This document shows, one piece after another, positions 11,368 through 23,560 of a DNA stretch of 64,000 nt; positions within the stretch are counted from its first letter, which is position 1, and each line of letters opens with the position of its first letter. The notes under the pieces were generated by a model. That model ran no database searches. It was given only the letters and a program-made list of their open reading frames with translations, and was not told where the DNA came from. The stretch covers positions 386,044 to 450,043 of the forward strand of contig KN832874.1 of NCBI GenBank assembly GCA_000827325.1, read 5' to 3'. The DNA is from Oidiodendron maius Zn. Its lineage: Eukaryota; Ascomycota; Leotiomycetes; Myxotrichaceae. The position numbers were made by a program, and so were the translations under genes.

Positions 11368-13253
11368 ATGGCTAAAGAGAAGTCCGCGGCACCAGTTGAG
11401 CACGTGATCGAATCTGGCAGCGACGAGGAGATTGAGTTCATTATTCAGGAGAACCCGAAAAAAAAATGGACGTCATATATTTGGGATACGCTGGATAAGT
11501 CTCCTCAGGAGCGCCGGTTCTTGTTCAAGTTGGATGCGGCCGTCTTGACTTTTGCCTCGCTTGGTGGGTCTTTTCCGTATCGACACTCAAACATCGCTGA
11601 GACTATTTGAACAGGATATTTCATCAAGTACCTCGACCAGTCAAATATAAACAATGCTTTCGTGTCCGGCATGTAAGTGAGCTACCTGGTGCGTGGCGTG
11701 CATCTGATGCTGAGACCCTGCAGGAAAGAGGATTTGAATCTCTATGGGAACCAGCTGAATTATATGACGACTGCGTGGACCGTGGGATATGTGATTGGCG
11801 AGATACCCAGCAATATACTTCTCACCCGGGTGCGGCCATCGATATGGATACCTGCTTGTGAGGTGAGATTAATCCTACCTCAACATCTGAGATTGGCGCT
11901 AACGGAAGTAAGGTGGTATGGACCGTTCTCACCATGTGCTTGTCACGTTGCAATACTGCAAGCCAAGTGTATGCACTGCGATTCCTCGTCGGCCTAGCCG
12001 AGAGTGCCTTTTATCCTGGCATGCAGTATGTCATTGGCTCTTGGTATAGGAAGGACGAGCTTGCCAAGCGGTCTTGCATTTTCCATACCAGCAGCGCCAT
12101 CGGTACGATGTTCTCCGGGTATCTAATGGCCGCTGTGTATCATCTGGAAGGGAAGGGGGGTTTCCGTGGCTGGCAATGGTATGAAGAAAGTCGCATTGTC
12201 GTTCAACTACTGATGTCTTCAGGCTGTTTATCATTGACGGTGTAATCTCGCTTCCTATTGCCATAGCCGGCTTCTTTATGCTTCCTGATGTGCCCGAAAT
12301 ATCAAGGGCGTGGTACTTCTCTAAGGCAGTATGTGAAGCAGTATCATTGAATCCGCAAGAGCTAATATGGCACAGGAATTGGGCTACGCCAAGAAGCGGA
12401 TGGAACTGGAAGGCCGTGAAAACAGAAAGCCGTACACAAAAGCCAAATTTAAGAAGATCTTGACCTCGTGGCACATATATGGTCTCAGTTTGCTATATAT
12501 GTAAGGGCAAACTTCAGCGGAAAGACCGTTGCTAACAAGAATGGACAGCACTTTCAATAACTCAGGCGGCTCAACTCCAGTCTTTGCACAATTTTTGAAA
12601 GACTCTGTGAATCCCAAGTATACTGTCTCTCAAATCAACACATATCCCACAGGGACGTATGCAGTACAAGTTGTATCAACACTTGCGTATGCTTGGATCT
12701 CAGACTCGCTCCTGAATGGACGGCGCTGGCCTCCCATCGTATTTGGCGGGGTGATCAATATAATAAGCTATGTTTCCCTCGCGGTCTGGGATATACCTAT
12801 GGGATGGAAATGGACATGCTACTATATCTGTGGGTGCGGCTACGGCCTGTCAGGGCTGATCATGGCGTAAGGGGTTTCAAGAAGTCCACTAGGATCCTGC
12901 TAACATTCACAGCTGGGGACATGAAATATGCAACGACGATAACGAAGAAAGGGCCATTGTGATTGCAACCATGAATGAGATGGCCTACGTGATGCAGGCT
13001 TGGCTCCCACTCATCGTCTGGCAGCAAATCGATGCGCCGCAATACCAGAAGGGCTTCATCACGGTCTCGTGCCTCTCAACATTGCTGATCATCACGGCCT
13101 TTGCAGTGCGCTACCTTTGGAAGCGAGAATTACTGAGGTATACCGACCGCAGGCCATGGAATAAGACCCTGCTAACACATTCGCAGGAAGCGAATAGCCG
13201 CTGAGTCTGACAGTGGGAGTTCGCAGGCCATTGAAGCCGTGAAGGTGGAGTAG
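11368..13253 (+). CDS. MFS anion:cation symporter, Liz1/FEN2-like pantothenate transporter
   Basis: Nine exons keep one frame: 11368-11563, 11615-11672, 11724-11862, 11913-12178, 12223-12328, 12376-12500, 12549-12866, 12913-13137 and 13187-13253. They give about 499 residues. The cytoplasmic N-terminus ends in SPQERRFLFKLDAAVLTFAS and is followed by IKYLDQSNINNAFVSGM, the signature of the allantoate/pantothenate (ACS, Dal5) family. Later landmarks are WTVGYVIGEIPSNILLTRV, RFLVGLAESAFYPGMQYVIG and WKWTCYYICGCGYG, consistent with twelve membrane segments. The similarity I recall is strongest to fission yeast Liz1 and yeast Fen2, plasma-membrane pantothenate importers. The substrate could be another carboxylate such as allantoate or nicotinate. 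All introns are 44-51 nt. The gene is clearly intact once spliced. Confidence 0.85.
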
Positions 13254-13827
13254 TGGTGGAGGAGGGGTAGTGTGAGGGTGTACGTAGGCAAGGCCCGTTG
13301 TACCAGGCAGACAAGCTGTGGCGGCAATGGGACCACGTAAAGTGTTGGAGAGCCGACCGTGACACAATGCGCAGCTTATGGGGAGCTGAAACCGACGTCA
13401 AATGAAGATATAAACGCGTAGAGAGCCATGTTATCATAGTCAATGGCTTTGGGGTCCTGCGATCAACCTCCTGCACCGACCCACGTCGGGCGCCAATCTT
13501 TTTTGTTGCATGTCGCAATTCTTGAAGCCGTGAAGTCCAGGCCAAAATGTTCTCTTCCTTCTTAGAGGGGAAATGCAGGTTAAGCAGAAAATCATTCCTG
13601 GCGGCAATCCGTGAGATCCTGAGGTGTGAAATTTGTTGGGGCCTGAAAATGGAGTGTAGAGGGCTGAGGCCGGAACAAAATATTTTGCTGCATCCCAGAA
13701 GCAAGGATAAACATTGTCCCGAGAGGACGGAGAATATCAACGAGATCAAAATACTAGAGAGGTATAGACCGCCACAACTCAAAGACCTCCTCCTCCTCTC
13801 TCTTTTACCTCCCTATCCCCCATTACC
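13254..13827. other. Intergenic, transporter to PTH2
   Basis: This 574-bp gap carries the transporter 3' UTR and the PTH2 promoter. Frames in it are antisense or lack any motif. Pyrimidine-rich sequence just before 13828 is typical of a fungal 5' leader. Confidence 0.5.
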
Positions 13828-14643
13828 ATGGCAGACGCTCGCCCCCTCCCAACGCCCCTCTCCATTCTCATCGGCACAGCCATTATCGCTGGTATCAGCG
13901 GTTATATGCTGGGGATCGCATCTTCCCTAGGCCTCATTCCCAATCCTTTCGTCTCCAAACCGCCTAGAACGCGTGGAATCCACAACTATGATGACGAGGA
14001 GGAGAGTGCGGAAGAGGAGGTCGACGAGCTAGGCGACGGAATTCTGGACCACGCGCCAAATTGGGCAAATGGGTATGACGCGGATAAGAGAGATGGGTTG
14101 AGAGCGAGGACGCAAACTGCTAGGGATGGAGAGAAGAAAAATAAGCCGTCAACAAGCAAAGAGGTCCCGGAGTGGGAGAATAGCCAAGAAGAGTGTAAAT
14201 TGGTTTTGGTGGTGCGGACGGATCTAGGCATGACGAAGGGTAGGACTTACCACCTCTCCTCCTGCTCTTCCCTCTCAGACCCTCCTCTCTTCATATTCTC
14301 TCGACTGTTATAACAAAACCTAACTCTCCCCACAGGTAAAATTGCTGCCCAGTGTTCCCACGCCACTCTCGCCTGCTACAAGCACTTCCTCCGGCACTCT
14401 CCCGACTCCCCGATCCTGCGCCGCTGGGAACGGCAGGGCCAGGCGAAGGTTGCGCTGCAAGTTAAGAGCGAGGAGGATCTTTCCCTACTTCAGGCGCAGG
14501 CGATGAGTCTGGGGCTCGTGGCGGAGGTCATTGCAGATGCCGGGAGGACGCAGATCGCGAGCGGTAGCCATACAGTCCTGGGCATCGGACCGGCCCCGAA
14601 GAGTGTGGTGGATAAGGTAACTGGGGGGCTGAAGCTTTTGTGA
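13828..14643 (+). CDS. PTH2: Peptidyl-tRNA hydrolase 2
   Basis: Two exons, 13828-14239 and 14336-14643, are separated by a 96-nt intron and give about 239 residues. An N-terminal hydrophobic anchor (SILIGTAIIAGISGYMLGIA) and an acidic linker precede the PTH2 domain. The domain begins KLVLVVRTDLGMTKGKIAAQ, then CSHATLACYK, and ends DAGRTQIASGSHTVLGIGPA. The Lys, His and Asp around these motifs are the conserved PTH2 residues. The enzyme releases tRNA from prematurely dissociated peptidyl-tRNA. The N-terminal anchor, known from eukaryotic Pth2, suggests attachment to the mitochondrial outer membrane. The intron splits the conserved MTKG/KIAAQ motif. Confidence 0.93.
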
Positions 14644-16172
14644 GGATAGGAAGGGTACATTGGTGACGAGAGATGGCGTGACGAATAATTGCATTGCAGG
14701 CGTTTTTATTTTTGTCCGTTGCGGTTTGGAGTTTATGAAGGAGGCTGTGGCGGATGATGTCTCGTGTCCCGTACAATACTGTAGTGTATATCTAGAGCGT
14801 GGCTAGCATGTACAGTAGAAACATATCCAAGAAACAAACTTTACCTACGCCACTCGCCAGTACCACCATAAGATGAACAAACCCTCCCTCTAACCATACT
14901 CTTCCTACTCCGCCGCTCGGTAAGTTCAAATCCCGAAATCTCGCATGGGACTCAGCCTCGTCTCTCGTTTCCCCTACTGGCTTCCCCTGGTGCCTGAAAT
15001 CCAGTTTCCCTATGGCCAAACCAGATTGACGGGACCTAGAACGTCTAACGTCGAACTCGCCCCGGTACCATACGGCCTATCCATTCAAAGTCTCACACAT
15101 CTCCGGGAGCCTGAATAAAAAACCCCCAACACCCTCAGCCGCGGGAGCCCTAAAAAAGCCGCCGCGTCAAACCTCTATCCTCCAGTGGACAGAGCCTCCG
15201 CCCACCACGGCACGGCCAGAGCCCGGATCCCTGGGGTATAACTGCGAGACCTAAGTGCAGGTGGCACAGCACCGACCAAAACCTCCACGTCTCCAAACCG
15301 ACATCCACGGCTCTATTACCAGGCCGGCGCATATCTAAGATTGGCACTCCTGCTCCGCGTCTGCGGTACCCGGAAGTCCCTCCTCGCTCGAGAGCCTCGT
15401 CCTCAGCACGGATGCGCTGAAACTGATGTAACCTCTGTGTAACTCGTGGAGAACCCCTGGCCATCCCGCAGTCCACCCAAGACATAGAATGAGAGAGAGA
15501 GAGCAAGTAGACCCTAGCCATGCCACTCCCACTATCCACTCAGGGCATAGCATTGTGCTGCCTCGCCGGAGAGGCCGAGTCGAGACACCTGATTCCTAAG
15601 AACTGTCCCAAATTAGGTAAACGCAGCGAACCTACACCAAGACCTCAAACAACAATTAGTTTTTATAGCAAAGGAAAAAGCCGTTCCCTTATTCGGGACG
15701 CTGGTATCTACGAGACAAAGGGAAGAAGGTTTAGACGGGAAGCTCCACAACGTCAAATGCATCCTTTATATTATGCCCTAGCAGGCAAGGTAGCTATGTA
15801 TAGTGTATCTACATTGAAAAAAGGCGCAATTCTGAAGCAAAATAAATCGAAACAGATATGCCCGCGAAGATATGCTCCCGAGTTTTAAAAACAGTTTGTG
15901 ATTCGGTATGAATAAGCTTCTCTCCTTCCCATTGCTCCGCTCATTTGCTCGCCTGCTAGCATCCCTTGAATCGGCGCTTCTCTAACTGCTGCATCCGATC
16001 TCTCGTTTCCTGGCACAAAAACCTCCCAATGCTTCGCCTTCCTTTGCTAAGAGTACATTTGAGAGATAGATAGGGTGGATGGCGAGATGTTTCGGATCGT
16101 AGATGGGGAATATGATATGACATGACAACGCTAAACTAGATATGTAGAAAAAGAATGAAAATATAGAATTCA
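14644..16172. other. Convergent intergenic region, 1.5 kb
   Basis: This lies between the 3' ends of PTH2 (plus) and the protease-like gene (minus). Frames at 15150-15539 (minus) and 15520-15888 (plus) overlap and show no recognisable motif. I see no supported gene. Confidence 0.5.
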
Positions 16173-17945
16173 TCAAGCGCTATTTAACTCATACCGCTGC
16201 TCCCCGCTATACATCTCATGCGCCTGGTGTCCCGGCGGCTTCGGGGGGTCATAGTATGTCGTGTGTCCGGGGGGCGCGACGTACCCTGTGTAGCCTTGCA
16301 TCTCTGGCTGATGAGACTGCCCTGAGACTTCCGCGATAGGAGTGGCGGCTGTCGTGTTGCTGCGGCGGCGTACGAAGAACATGATCGCGCCGATTATCAG
16401 CGCCAGACCGACAATACCGCACGCAACGCCAATACCTGCCTTGGCGCCCGTGGAGAGGCCAGAGGATACGGCATTGTTGACAGCGGAGTTAGTGGACGAG
16501 GCAGACGAGGCAGTAGACGTCTGCGCCGCGGCGTCAGAGATTGGAGTCCAGGTGTCGGCCCAGGTGGATGCCCAGTCAACTTGGGATGCTGGGATGGAGG
16601 TGTCGGTGTTGCCAATGGCTTGGATTTGAAGCTGCGTGGGCGTCGTGGGACCCGGTGCCTGGGCGAGCCACCAGGCGGCCGATCCATTAAAGCCGTTCCA
16701 GTTCACGCCGACGAAGGCAGCCTGAAGGAAGGCCCGGCCGAGCTGGTAGTGCGTCTGCGTCTCGGCTTTGCAGGGGAAGTAGCTGGTTGGGGAGTCCGTT
16801 AACGGTGCAGTGAGGGTGAGATTAAGGAGAGAAAAGGGAACGTTGATAGTGAAATTCTTGGACGATTCGCTTTCTCGGAAAGTGAAACCGAGACATGAAG
16901 GAGAGGAGACAATCTTCTGGTATTGTGGGTCGTCGGTATTCCAGAAGTACAGGCCGTACTTGGACTGATAAGTAACAGGTAGTTTGGAGGCGATGGCGTC
17001 GCACGTGCTCTTTGGTAGATGGAGATAGGGTGCAAGAGAATTGATGCCGACGGGCAGCTGGCTCTTCATGGAGGAGTTCCCAGAGGCAAGCAGGCCATCC
17101 AGGCTATTGAACGACCACGGCGACGCCCCTGAGTTAACCGAGAGCTCGATGTCGAGAAGGTCGATCGAACCGGCGGAATCAGGAACGCCCTGCTGTGTTG
17201 AGACGGTGCCCAATACTCGGTTCTGGTCAAAGCCCCCAAAATAGAGAGATGGAGCGACAGGAGGGTCCACAGAGCCGATGTGGAGGCCGTACGAGTTTGA
17301 GCTCAGGATCTTGTTCGAGGGCGCCTCAGTCGAGAGATAGCCTGGCAGCAGCGTGGCGTTGAAGGCGGGAGTACCATTGTCAAAGCCGAACGTCTGGTTG
17401 ACCGTCCCCGGAGCACCCAGTGCCAGTGATCCGACTGTGAGGGGGTATGTCGAGCCATCCGGCAGCGTGGCCCACGACGAGGTGTGGATGGCCATGTTGA
17501 TGCCCACGGGGAACATAGCAGAGCCTCCATTGCTGATGTTCCAATTGTCAATTCCGGTTTCTGGAGCGTCGCCGAATATCTGGAGAGCCCCATCCGTGTA
17601 GTCGATGGCGGGGGATACGAAAACCTCTCCGAAGCTTGAGGTATCTGAGAGCCCCGGGTCGTAAAGGCCCGCCGTCTCCGCGTAGCATATCGAGCCCAGC
17701 GAGCTGTTGCTGCAAATACTAGGCGTCAAGATATGGCTTCCCCATGTTCCTCCTGGGTACAGATTGACTAAAGCATTATTCGATCCAATTCGCACCTGAA
17801 CGGCCTGCCATGGTCCGTCTGGTCCATATGACTGCCCGGACCAGATCATCTGATAGGTATTAGCAGCCGTAGTCCCGCCCGCAATGGTTCGGTGGATGAG
17901 GCCAGCCATGGCCACCGGAAGCCAGAGACTCCTTCGTTCTCTCAT
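16173..17945 (-). CDS. Membrane-anchored aspartyl-protease-like protein lacking catalytic aspartates
   Basis: This intronless gene encodes 590 residues. It has an N-terminal signal-like segment, a pepsin-like ectodomain of about 440 residues with many N-glycosylation sequons, a Ser/Thr/Ala-rich stalk, one membrane helix near residues 501-525 (AGIGVACGIVGLALIIGAIM) followed by FFVRRR, and a Pro/Gly/Tyr-rich cytoplasmic tail of about 60 residues. The fold is suggested by strand patterns such as NKILSSNSYGLHIG, PSLYFGGFDQNRVLG and a late FLQAAFVGVNWN. Where active aspartyl proteases carry DTG and DSG, this protein has NLYPGGTWGSHI and LDGLLASGNSS, so it is predicted inactive. The architecture (ectodomain, single helix, short tail) resembles a cell-surface sensor more than an enzyme; that is inference. 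Confidence 0.75.
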   Translation of the reverse strand: MRERRSLWLPVAMAGLIHRTIAGGTTAANTYQMIWSGQSYGPDGPWQAVQVRIGSNNALVNLYPGGTWGSHILTPSICSNSSLGSICYAETAGLYDPGLSDTSSFGEVFVSPAIDYTDGALQIFGDAPETGIDNWNISNGGSAMFPVGINMAIHTSSWATLPDGSTYPLTVGSLALGAPGTVNQTFGFDNGTPAFNATLLPGYLSTEAPSNKILSSNSYGLHIGSVDPPVAPSLYFGGFDQNRVLGTVSTQQGVPDSAGSIDLLDIELSVNSGASPWSFNSLDGLLASGNSSMKSQLPVGINSLAPYLHLPKSTCDAIASKLPVTYQSKYGLYFWNTDDPQYQKIVSSPSCLGFTFRESESSKNFTINVPFSLLNLTLTAPLTDSPTSYFPCKAETQTHYQLGRAFLQAAFVGVNWNGFNGSAAWWLAQAPGPTTPTQLQIQAIGNTDTSIPASQVDWASTWADTWTPISDAAAQTSTASSASSTNSAVNNAVSSGLSTGAKAGIGVACGIVGLALIIGAIMFFVRRRSNTTAATPIAEVSGQSHQPEMQGYTGYVAPPGHTTYYDPPKPPGHQAHEMYSGEQRYELNSA

Positions 17946-19078
17946 CCTGTTTCCAATGCTAGTCCTCTCGTGGGGATTTCCTGTCCAGAGGAGCGTAGCA
18001 ATTCTGTCGTTTGCGTTCGAAAGAGAGGGCGGGCTCGCACAATAACAGAGCGAGAGGAAGGAAAATCAGAAGGGCGAGGGGCACAGGGCTGTATGTACTG
18101 TAGGATTCAGGGTCGCAGTAGACGAGGAGGGACTTCGGCCCTGCTCTCGTCTGCACTCTTGCCATGCGCTGGTCTGCCCAGGAGCCATGCTACGCTCATG
18201 GCGCCTGCGCCCCGAAATTGCATGGTCGTCAGACGCTTGCAAAATAGGGGTGCTAGTTCGATATGCGATGATGGGTCGGCCCTGGACGAGGCTGGATTGG
18301 CTTTCAGGGCGCGATCAGCTTACCATCGTCTAGCACCAGCCTGGCGTCAACTAGCATCAGCACTTAACCCAGCAGAGGGGGGCCATGGCCGATCCCCCAT
18401 GGATAGTCATGGATAGTCATGAAACCTGGGTCACGGATGAGCGACAGGACTCGTCCAGCATCGTTACCGAGGGGAGCACGACGGACTGCTGGTGCGGTGC
18501 GCAGCCCCCAATTCACCACGCTATTGCCCCGACTGGCGCATTTGGGGGTCCGCGGGCTGGTGGACTGGTAAGAATAGTCGCCAATGATGAGGGTTTGCAC
18601 TTACACTCTCGTGACGGGGACCCATTAAGTGTGAGTGAGCACAACTGTATTAGTAAGAAAGCAAGCTTTCCAATAAACGGAGGGTATTATTGTTATGATT
18701 CGATCACGATCGTCTGAGGAGCGCAGAGCGATGGGACCGTGGGGGCAGCGTTGACGTCGAAATAGGATTATACCCTCGCGGCCACCCATCGGATCGGGTC
18801 CAACACCAACAGTTATACTGCTTAAATCGGGAGGTACAGTCATACGAGATACGCACGCAAAAAGCAACGGTTGGCGTATCACGGGCTCTTGGTTGGTGGT
18901 TTTGTCGCCCAGCCGCGTACGCACTATATCCGAGGCCACATCTCCATCCAGCCACGACCACGACCATAACCACTAGAACTCTCCCCTTCCTCTAACCACG
19001 CCTTCTCCATATTACCTATCACCATCGACCTCGTTTCCTGGCATTCCAAACTACCTCCCTCTCCTCCTTCCTGCCGCC
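17946..19078. other. Divergent intergenic region, 1.1 kb
   Basis: This separates the divergent protease-like gene and the GNT1-like gene, so both promoters lie here. The 174-codon frame at 17892-18416 overlaps the neighbouring gene and is not credible. A perfect 10-bp tandem duplication (ggatagtcat twice) sits at 18401-18420. Confidence 0.5.
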
Positions 19079-20424
19079 ATGGCGCATTCAGATAAGTCGT
19101 CCCTGTGGCAATTCTTCAACTTCTCCTATGCTCCCCTAGCCACCGACGAGTCCGGCGCGCAACCGCTCAAGCCCAACATCGGCCAAATCGTGCGATCCAA
19201 GAGGGTCCGTTTCGTGGGCGCCGCAGCAGGTATCGCGGTCGTCCTGCTGCTCTTCATCTATGGCCCGCGACAAGACCTCGGGCTCGACTACCTCCACAAC
19301 CCATTTGCGTCCACGGGCCCCAATGTCTCTCCCAACATGCCCACGACTCCCGTCCCTCCGTTGCCGGACAGCGACGTCGACTGGTCGCGGTATGCCTACA
19401 CGCAGTACGCTACCAATACGGCGTATCTGTGTAACTCGGTCATGCTCTTCGAGACCCTCCACCGGCTCGGCAGCAAGGCCGACCGCTTGCTGATGTACCC
19501 TTCGAACATGAAGGCGGACCCGACATCTGATAGCACCGAGAGCAAGCTCCTCCTGAAAGCAAAGGAGCAATACAACGTCAAGCTGGCCCCCATCGAGGTG
19601 CAGCACCGCGGCGGCGGCGATCGTAGGCCGCTCCCTCCCCCAGTTTTGGGATCCCCGTTGATGGACTAATAGATTCTACTTCAGCTACCTGGGCCGACAG
19701 CTACACCAAGCTGCTAGCCTTCAACCAAACCCAGTACGACCGCGTCCTCTCGCTCGACTCGGACTCCACTGTCCTACAGCCAATGGACGAGCTCTTCCTC
19801 ATGCCGTCCGCGCCCGTCGCCATGCCACGGGCCTACTGGCTGACCGAGGAGTCCACGCTCAGCTCGCAGCTCGTCCTCATCCAGCCTACGGAACAGGAGT
19901 TCGCGCGCATCCAGAAGGCCATCGATTCAGCGAAGGGTGGCGAGTTCGACATGGAGATCGTCAATCAGCTGTACGGCAAGGATTGTATGATCATTCCGCA
20001 TCGGCGATACGACCTCCTGACGGGCGAGTTCAGAAAGCCGGAGGCGAAGGACCATGTGCATTATCTCGGCAATGACTATGAGATGTGGGATCCAGAAAAG
20101 ATGTTGAAGGAGGCCAAGTTCCTACACTTCTCGGACTGGCCCGTGCCGAAACCCTGGCTCGCCGCGTCGGCCAGCGTCCTAGAAAGCCACCAGCCGAAAT
20201 GCATCGAGGGCGAGGGCGGCAAGGAGGACTGCCGTGCGCGGGACCTGTGGCTGGGATTTTACCGCGATTTCAAAGAGAGGCGCAAGGTTTGTCTGCTCTC
20301 TCAAATCGTCATTATCTATACTAATACCCCCCAGAATGTCTGCGACATTCAAGTCAACAAGCGATCCGAAGAGATGCAAGAGATCCGACCGCGCGGACGC
20401 TATGAGTACGATCCCTTGGCATGA
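19079..20424 (+). CDS. GNT1-like glycosyltransferase (GT8 fold), type II membrane protein
   Basis: Three exons, 19079-19622, 19685-20286 and 20335-20424, keep one frame and give about 411 residues. A short cytoplasmic head is followed by a signal anchor near residues 43-64 (FVGAAAGIAVVLLLFIYGP), a stem, then a GT-A domain. The domain opens with YAYTQYATNTAYLCNSVMLF, continues with ADRLLMYPSNM and carries the nucleotide-sugar metal motif SLDSDSTV (DxD) near residue 206. The DWPVPKPW segment near the end is typical of fungal glucose N-acetyltransferase 1 relatives. Gnt1 of Kluyveromyces adds GlcNAc to mannan side chains in the Golgi. The acceptor here is unknown, and other GT8 enzymes remain possible. 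The third exon encodes only 29 residues. Confidence 0.82.
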
Positions 20425-21204
20425 GTTTTCACGACGACACGAGCGCTAGAAATTTGGACTTTACAAGCGGGCATGTAAGCACGACTAAAATCCCACTCAA
20501 GAGTGAGTGGCTGGAGCAGGCGTTTTGGAGCGTTGGATACCTCTCTTCATCTACTGTAGATAGATGCACTGTACACATACCCTACCTAACCATGCATACT
20601 GCACACCGTCCGGCAACCCGGAACCCAGCGATGGGCGAGGGAGGTCGAGCACGAGGATCTCGCTCACATGTTCGAGATACAAAATAATAGCAGCCCTTTA
20701 AGCCACAAAGCCTAATCCTTCCTCCCAACTCTCAAACACATCTCACCCATCTCCTCAGTCTCACTCGCCCATCCCCAATCTCGTCTTTTCCTGAAAACAG
20801 CTCCCTCATTCACAACTCAAACAGAAATCTCACATTTATTTCATGCTATACAGACCTGATACATACATGAAGATATACCTAGGTACCTGAAGTGCTTGCG
20901 TAATTCCCCTCAGAAGAGGCATAGTGAACGGGCTGCAGGAGCAAAGCAAGGTTCCGGCCTAAACTCCATGGAACCATCCGATACAAATCTCACCCCTCCA
21001 AGCAGCAGCAGGCACACAGATACCGCGAGATACCGTAAATGCAGGCCGACACACAGACCTTTTCCACTTCGCACGAGCGAGCCGTTCATGGGGATGGGAA
21101 TATCCCGTCCAGGTACCTCCGGTACTGTAATCTACACCAGAAGCACTTGGTACAGTCTGTGGCTCAAACACTGCAACGTAAAGCATGTACAGATGTACCA
21201 TGTC

Positions 21205-21259
21205 TCAAGCCACACCCATCCGGTACACCCATCCCCAACACCCACATCACCATCGCACG
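21205..21259 (+). repeat. Minisatellite-bearing repeat element, copy A
   Basis: This 55-bp sequence begins tcaagccacacccatccgg and ends catcaccatcgcacg. It contains two copies of a 13-bp cggtacacccatc-type unit, the second diverged. The same sequence occurs in inverted orientation at 23561-23628. Flanking bases beyond the edges do not match, so the boundaries look sharp. Confidence 0.8.
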
Positions 21260-23560
21260 TCCCGCGCGTCTTTCCATACAACTTGCCCGATCTAGTGCTC
21301 GACGCGATAGGGCCTGTCAGGCCTCTCGTGCTCTCTCCCACCTACAGATCCCCAAACTCCAGTAGCCTCACATACGCGCCTGGCCGTCCAGGGTCCGCTG
21401 CTTGGGCTGACCGCTTCTGCAGCCCCCTGCGCGATGCAGACATGGATAGGTGTCTGTCCAGCTGGGATGTCTCCGGGATCGTAATTTCCGAGGGAAAGGA
21501 TTTTCTTTCAGCGGATAAACTTACGTATGGGCCAGGTTGGATGGCATTATCATGGAGCAGAGAGTGGGATGGAGAATTGGCTTGGGAGCCGTTACTTTCT
21601 TGGGCTGACGGCGCTTGGCTGCACATCTTCATTTGAGAGAAATGTACTGTACTATAATCAGGGGGATCGACGATCACATCTCATCTGCCCGGTGGGGTGG
21701 AATCAATACTACCTTAATATGCCAGCCAAGCCCTGTGGTTCCCATACGACGCTGGGCGTTTTTCTTGAGATGGATGGGAGGAGTCATGCTCCTGTCCTTT
21801 TCCCGGTATTTACGTACGGAAGCATAGTTTGCTATGTAACCTAGCTTAAAGGTTAATACTATACGTAAGCAGCCGGATTTAACACTCTCTTCCTTGTTTA
21901 GGCTCGCCTGGGAAGACTGCTTTTCCGGATAAAAAGTGGGAGAGGAAGGTAATATTGGAAGGGAGCAGGGAAGAAGTTTTTTTTCTATTGTCTTTACAGT
22001 AATATCGTGGTAAGTTTAATTTGAATTTTAATTTGGATATGGTTTGCGGTTTTGCGGTTTGCGTGGCCGTTTACTGCAATCGATGCATGTACTAGTGCAC
22101 ACAGTACAACCTTGTTGCGGTCTGGGTGTGATACTACGGCCAAGTGCAGGTTGTACATCCTAAACGAAAGGAAGAGAATGGAGATTTTGAAGGCAGAGAG
22201 GTGCGCACCTGCGCTACGAGATACACTTCAAAGGAAAGTACATCCGTATGTACGGTACCGTCCGGAGTTGCGGGTTCCCTGAGAGACGGTGTGGAGAGGA
22301 TAATACGTGTCATTGTAGGTTGCCCAGAATACAACTCCTTATTTGTTCGTCGTGTTTGTCGTTGGAGAGAGGATATTCATCGATATCTCCTTGGCAGAAA
22401 GAATGGCTATCTTTTCTTCACACTATTCTTATTCTAACTTGGTCAACTAATTATCTTCTCCCTGTATGCCTAATCAACCTCATAATCCCTCTTCAGACAT
22501 GCACAGAAATATACTATATGGTATTGGGATACAGAGCGGTAGTCGATGCCTCAGCCTGCTGAAGAGAGAAGGTGTACAACCTTTTTGACATCCATTATAG
22601 GATGAAAAGTATCGAGATTCGAGTTGATCACTCACGAACTAAAGCAACTGCAAGAGCCTGCTCGCGCTGCTACCTGTGTTAATGGAGATGAAGCCAATAG
22701 ACAAAATCCTCAGGCCGAGGAAATACAAGGACGTTTTCTATACTCAGGTATATCCCCTCCCAGTCCCTACAGGGCGGCTGATGACGGCGCTCGAGCGGTT
22801 GTCAGCAACAGCTCGCGGCAAGCTTCCTCTATCTCGAGCACTAACCCTCCAACTAGACCATGGCACCGACCTTGATCACAGCGTGACTTGTGTCCCAGTC
22901 TTAGAGGCCCGGACTGAGATACACATCCCATTCAATAGGGAGGTACTCTAAATAGACGGCCCTGGACCTTAATATGAGTATGTTGGTAGGCTTATCCACC
23001 CTCTCACTCTCTCACTTGCCTTGCTAATACTGCAGGTGTTAATAATATCTGTCGACACGGCTGATTTAAGCATGATACAGTCGCATGATTTAAGATATAC
23101 CCCATTCTCATATCGAACTCAACAGCTCCCTCAAGAATGACACCGTCAAGCCAATTCAATCCCCTCAGCTACGCCACCAGTAGCATTGCATCAGTATACA
23201 ACATATATCGCACGATGGCGTGCCAATCATGACAGACCTTGCGAAGCGCCAGAGTACCGCCTAGCACCAGAAGATGAAGAAACAGACCACAATATCCACT
23301 TGGCTATTTAGGCGGTGGATATGGACAAGGCCAACGAGGTCTTGGGGCAAGGGGAAGCACTACTTGATGAAGTCAGTAAGCGATGTGAAGGAAATTGAAG
23401 CCGTTCCAGCAAGTCAACTCGAAACCTAGATGCAAGATTCTTCTCGAATACAGACTTGCTTGTCCGCCATGGCGGCGACATTGGACAGATAAATCTGTCA
23501 GCTATGGCAAGACCGAAGCAAGAACTTCAAAATAACTATGCAGGAGGCGTACAAGTCCAC

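Noticed and set aside
14915-14950. tRNA-like B-box sequence (agttcaaatcccg)
   Set aside because: No A-box, anticodon arm or matching acceptor stem could be found at the right spacing.
17892-18416. 174-codon plus-strand open frame
   Set aside because: It overlaps the start of the protease-like gene in antisense and lacks any recognisable motif or splice support.
18401-18420. Perfect 10-bp tandem duplication ggatagtcat
   Set aside because: It has only two units and no recurrence elsewhere in the window that I noticed, so it is probably simple slippage.
20896-21636. 246-codon plus-strand open frame
   Set aside because: It has Pro/Ser/His-skewed composition, no motif, competing frames of similar length on the other strand, and it overlaps the inverted repeat copy A. 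It is probably chance.
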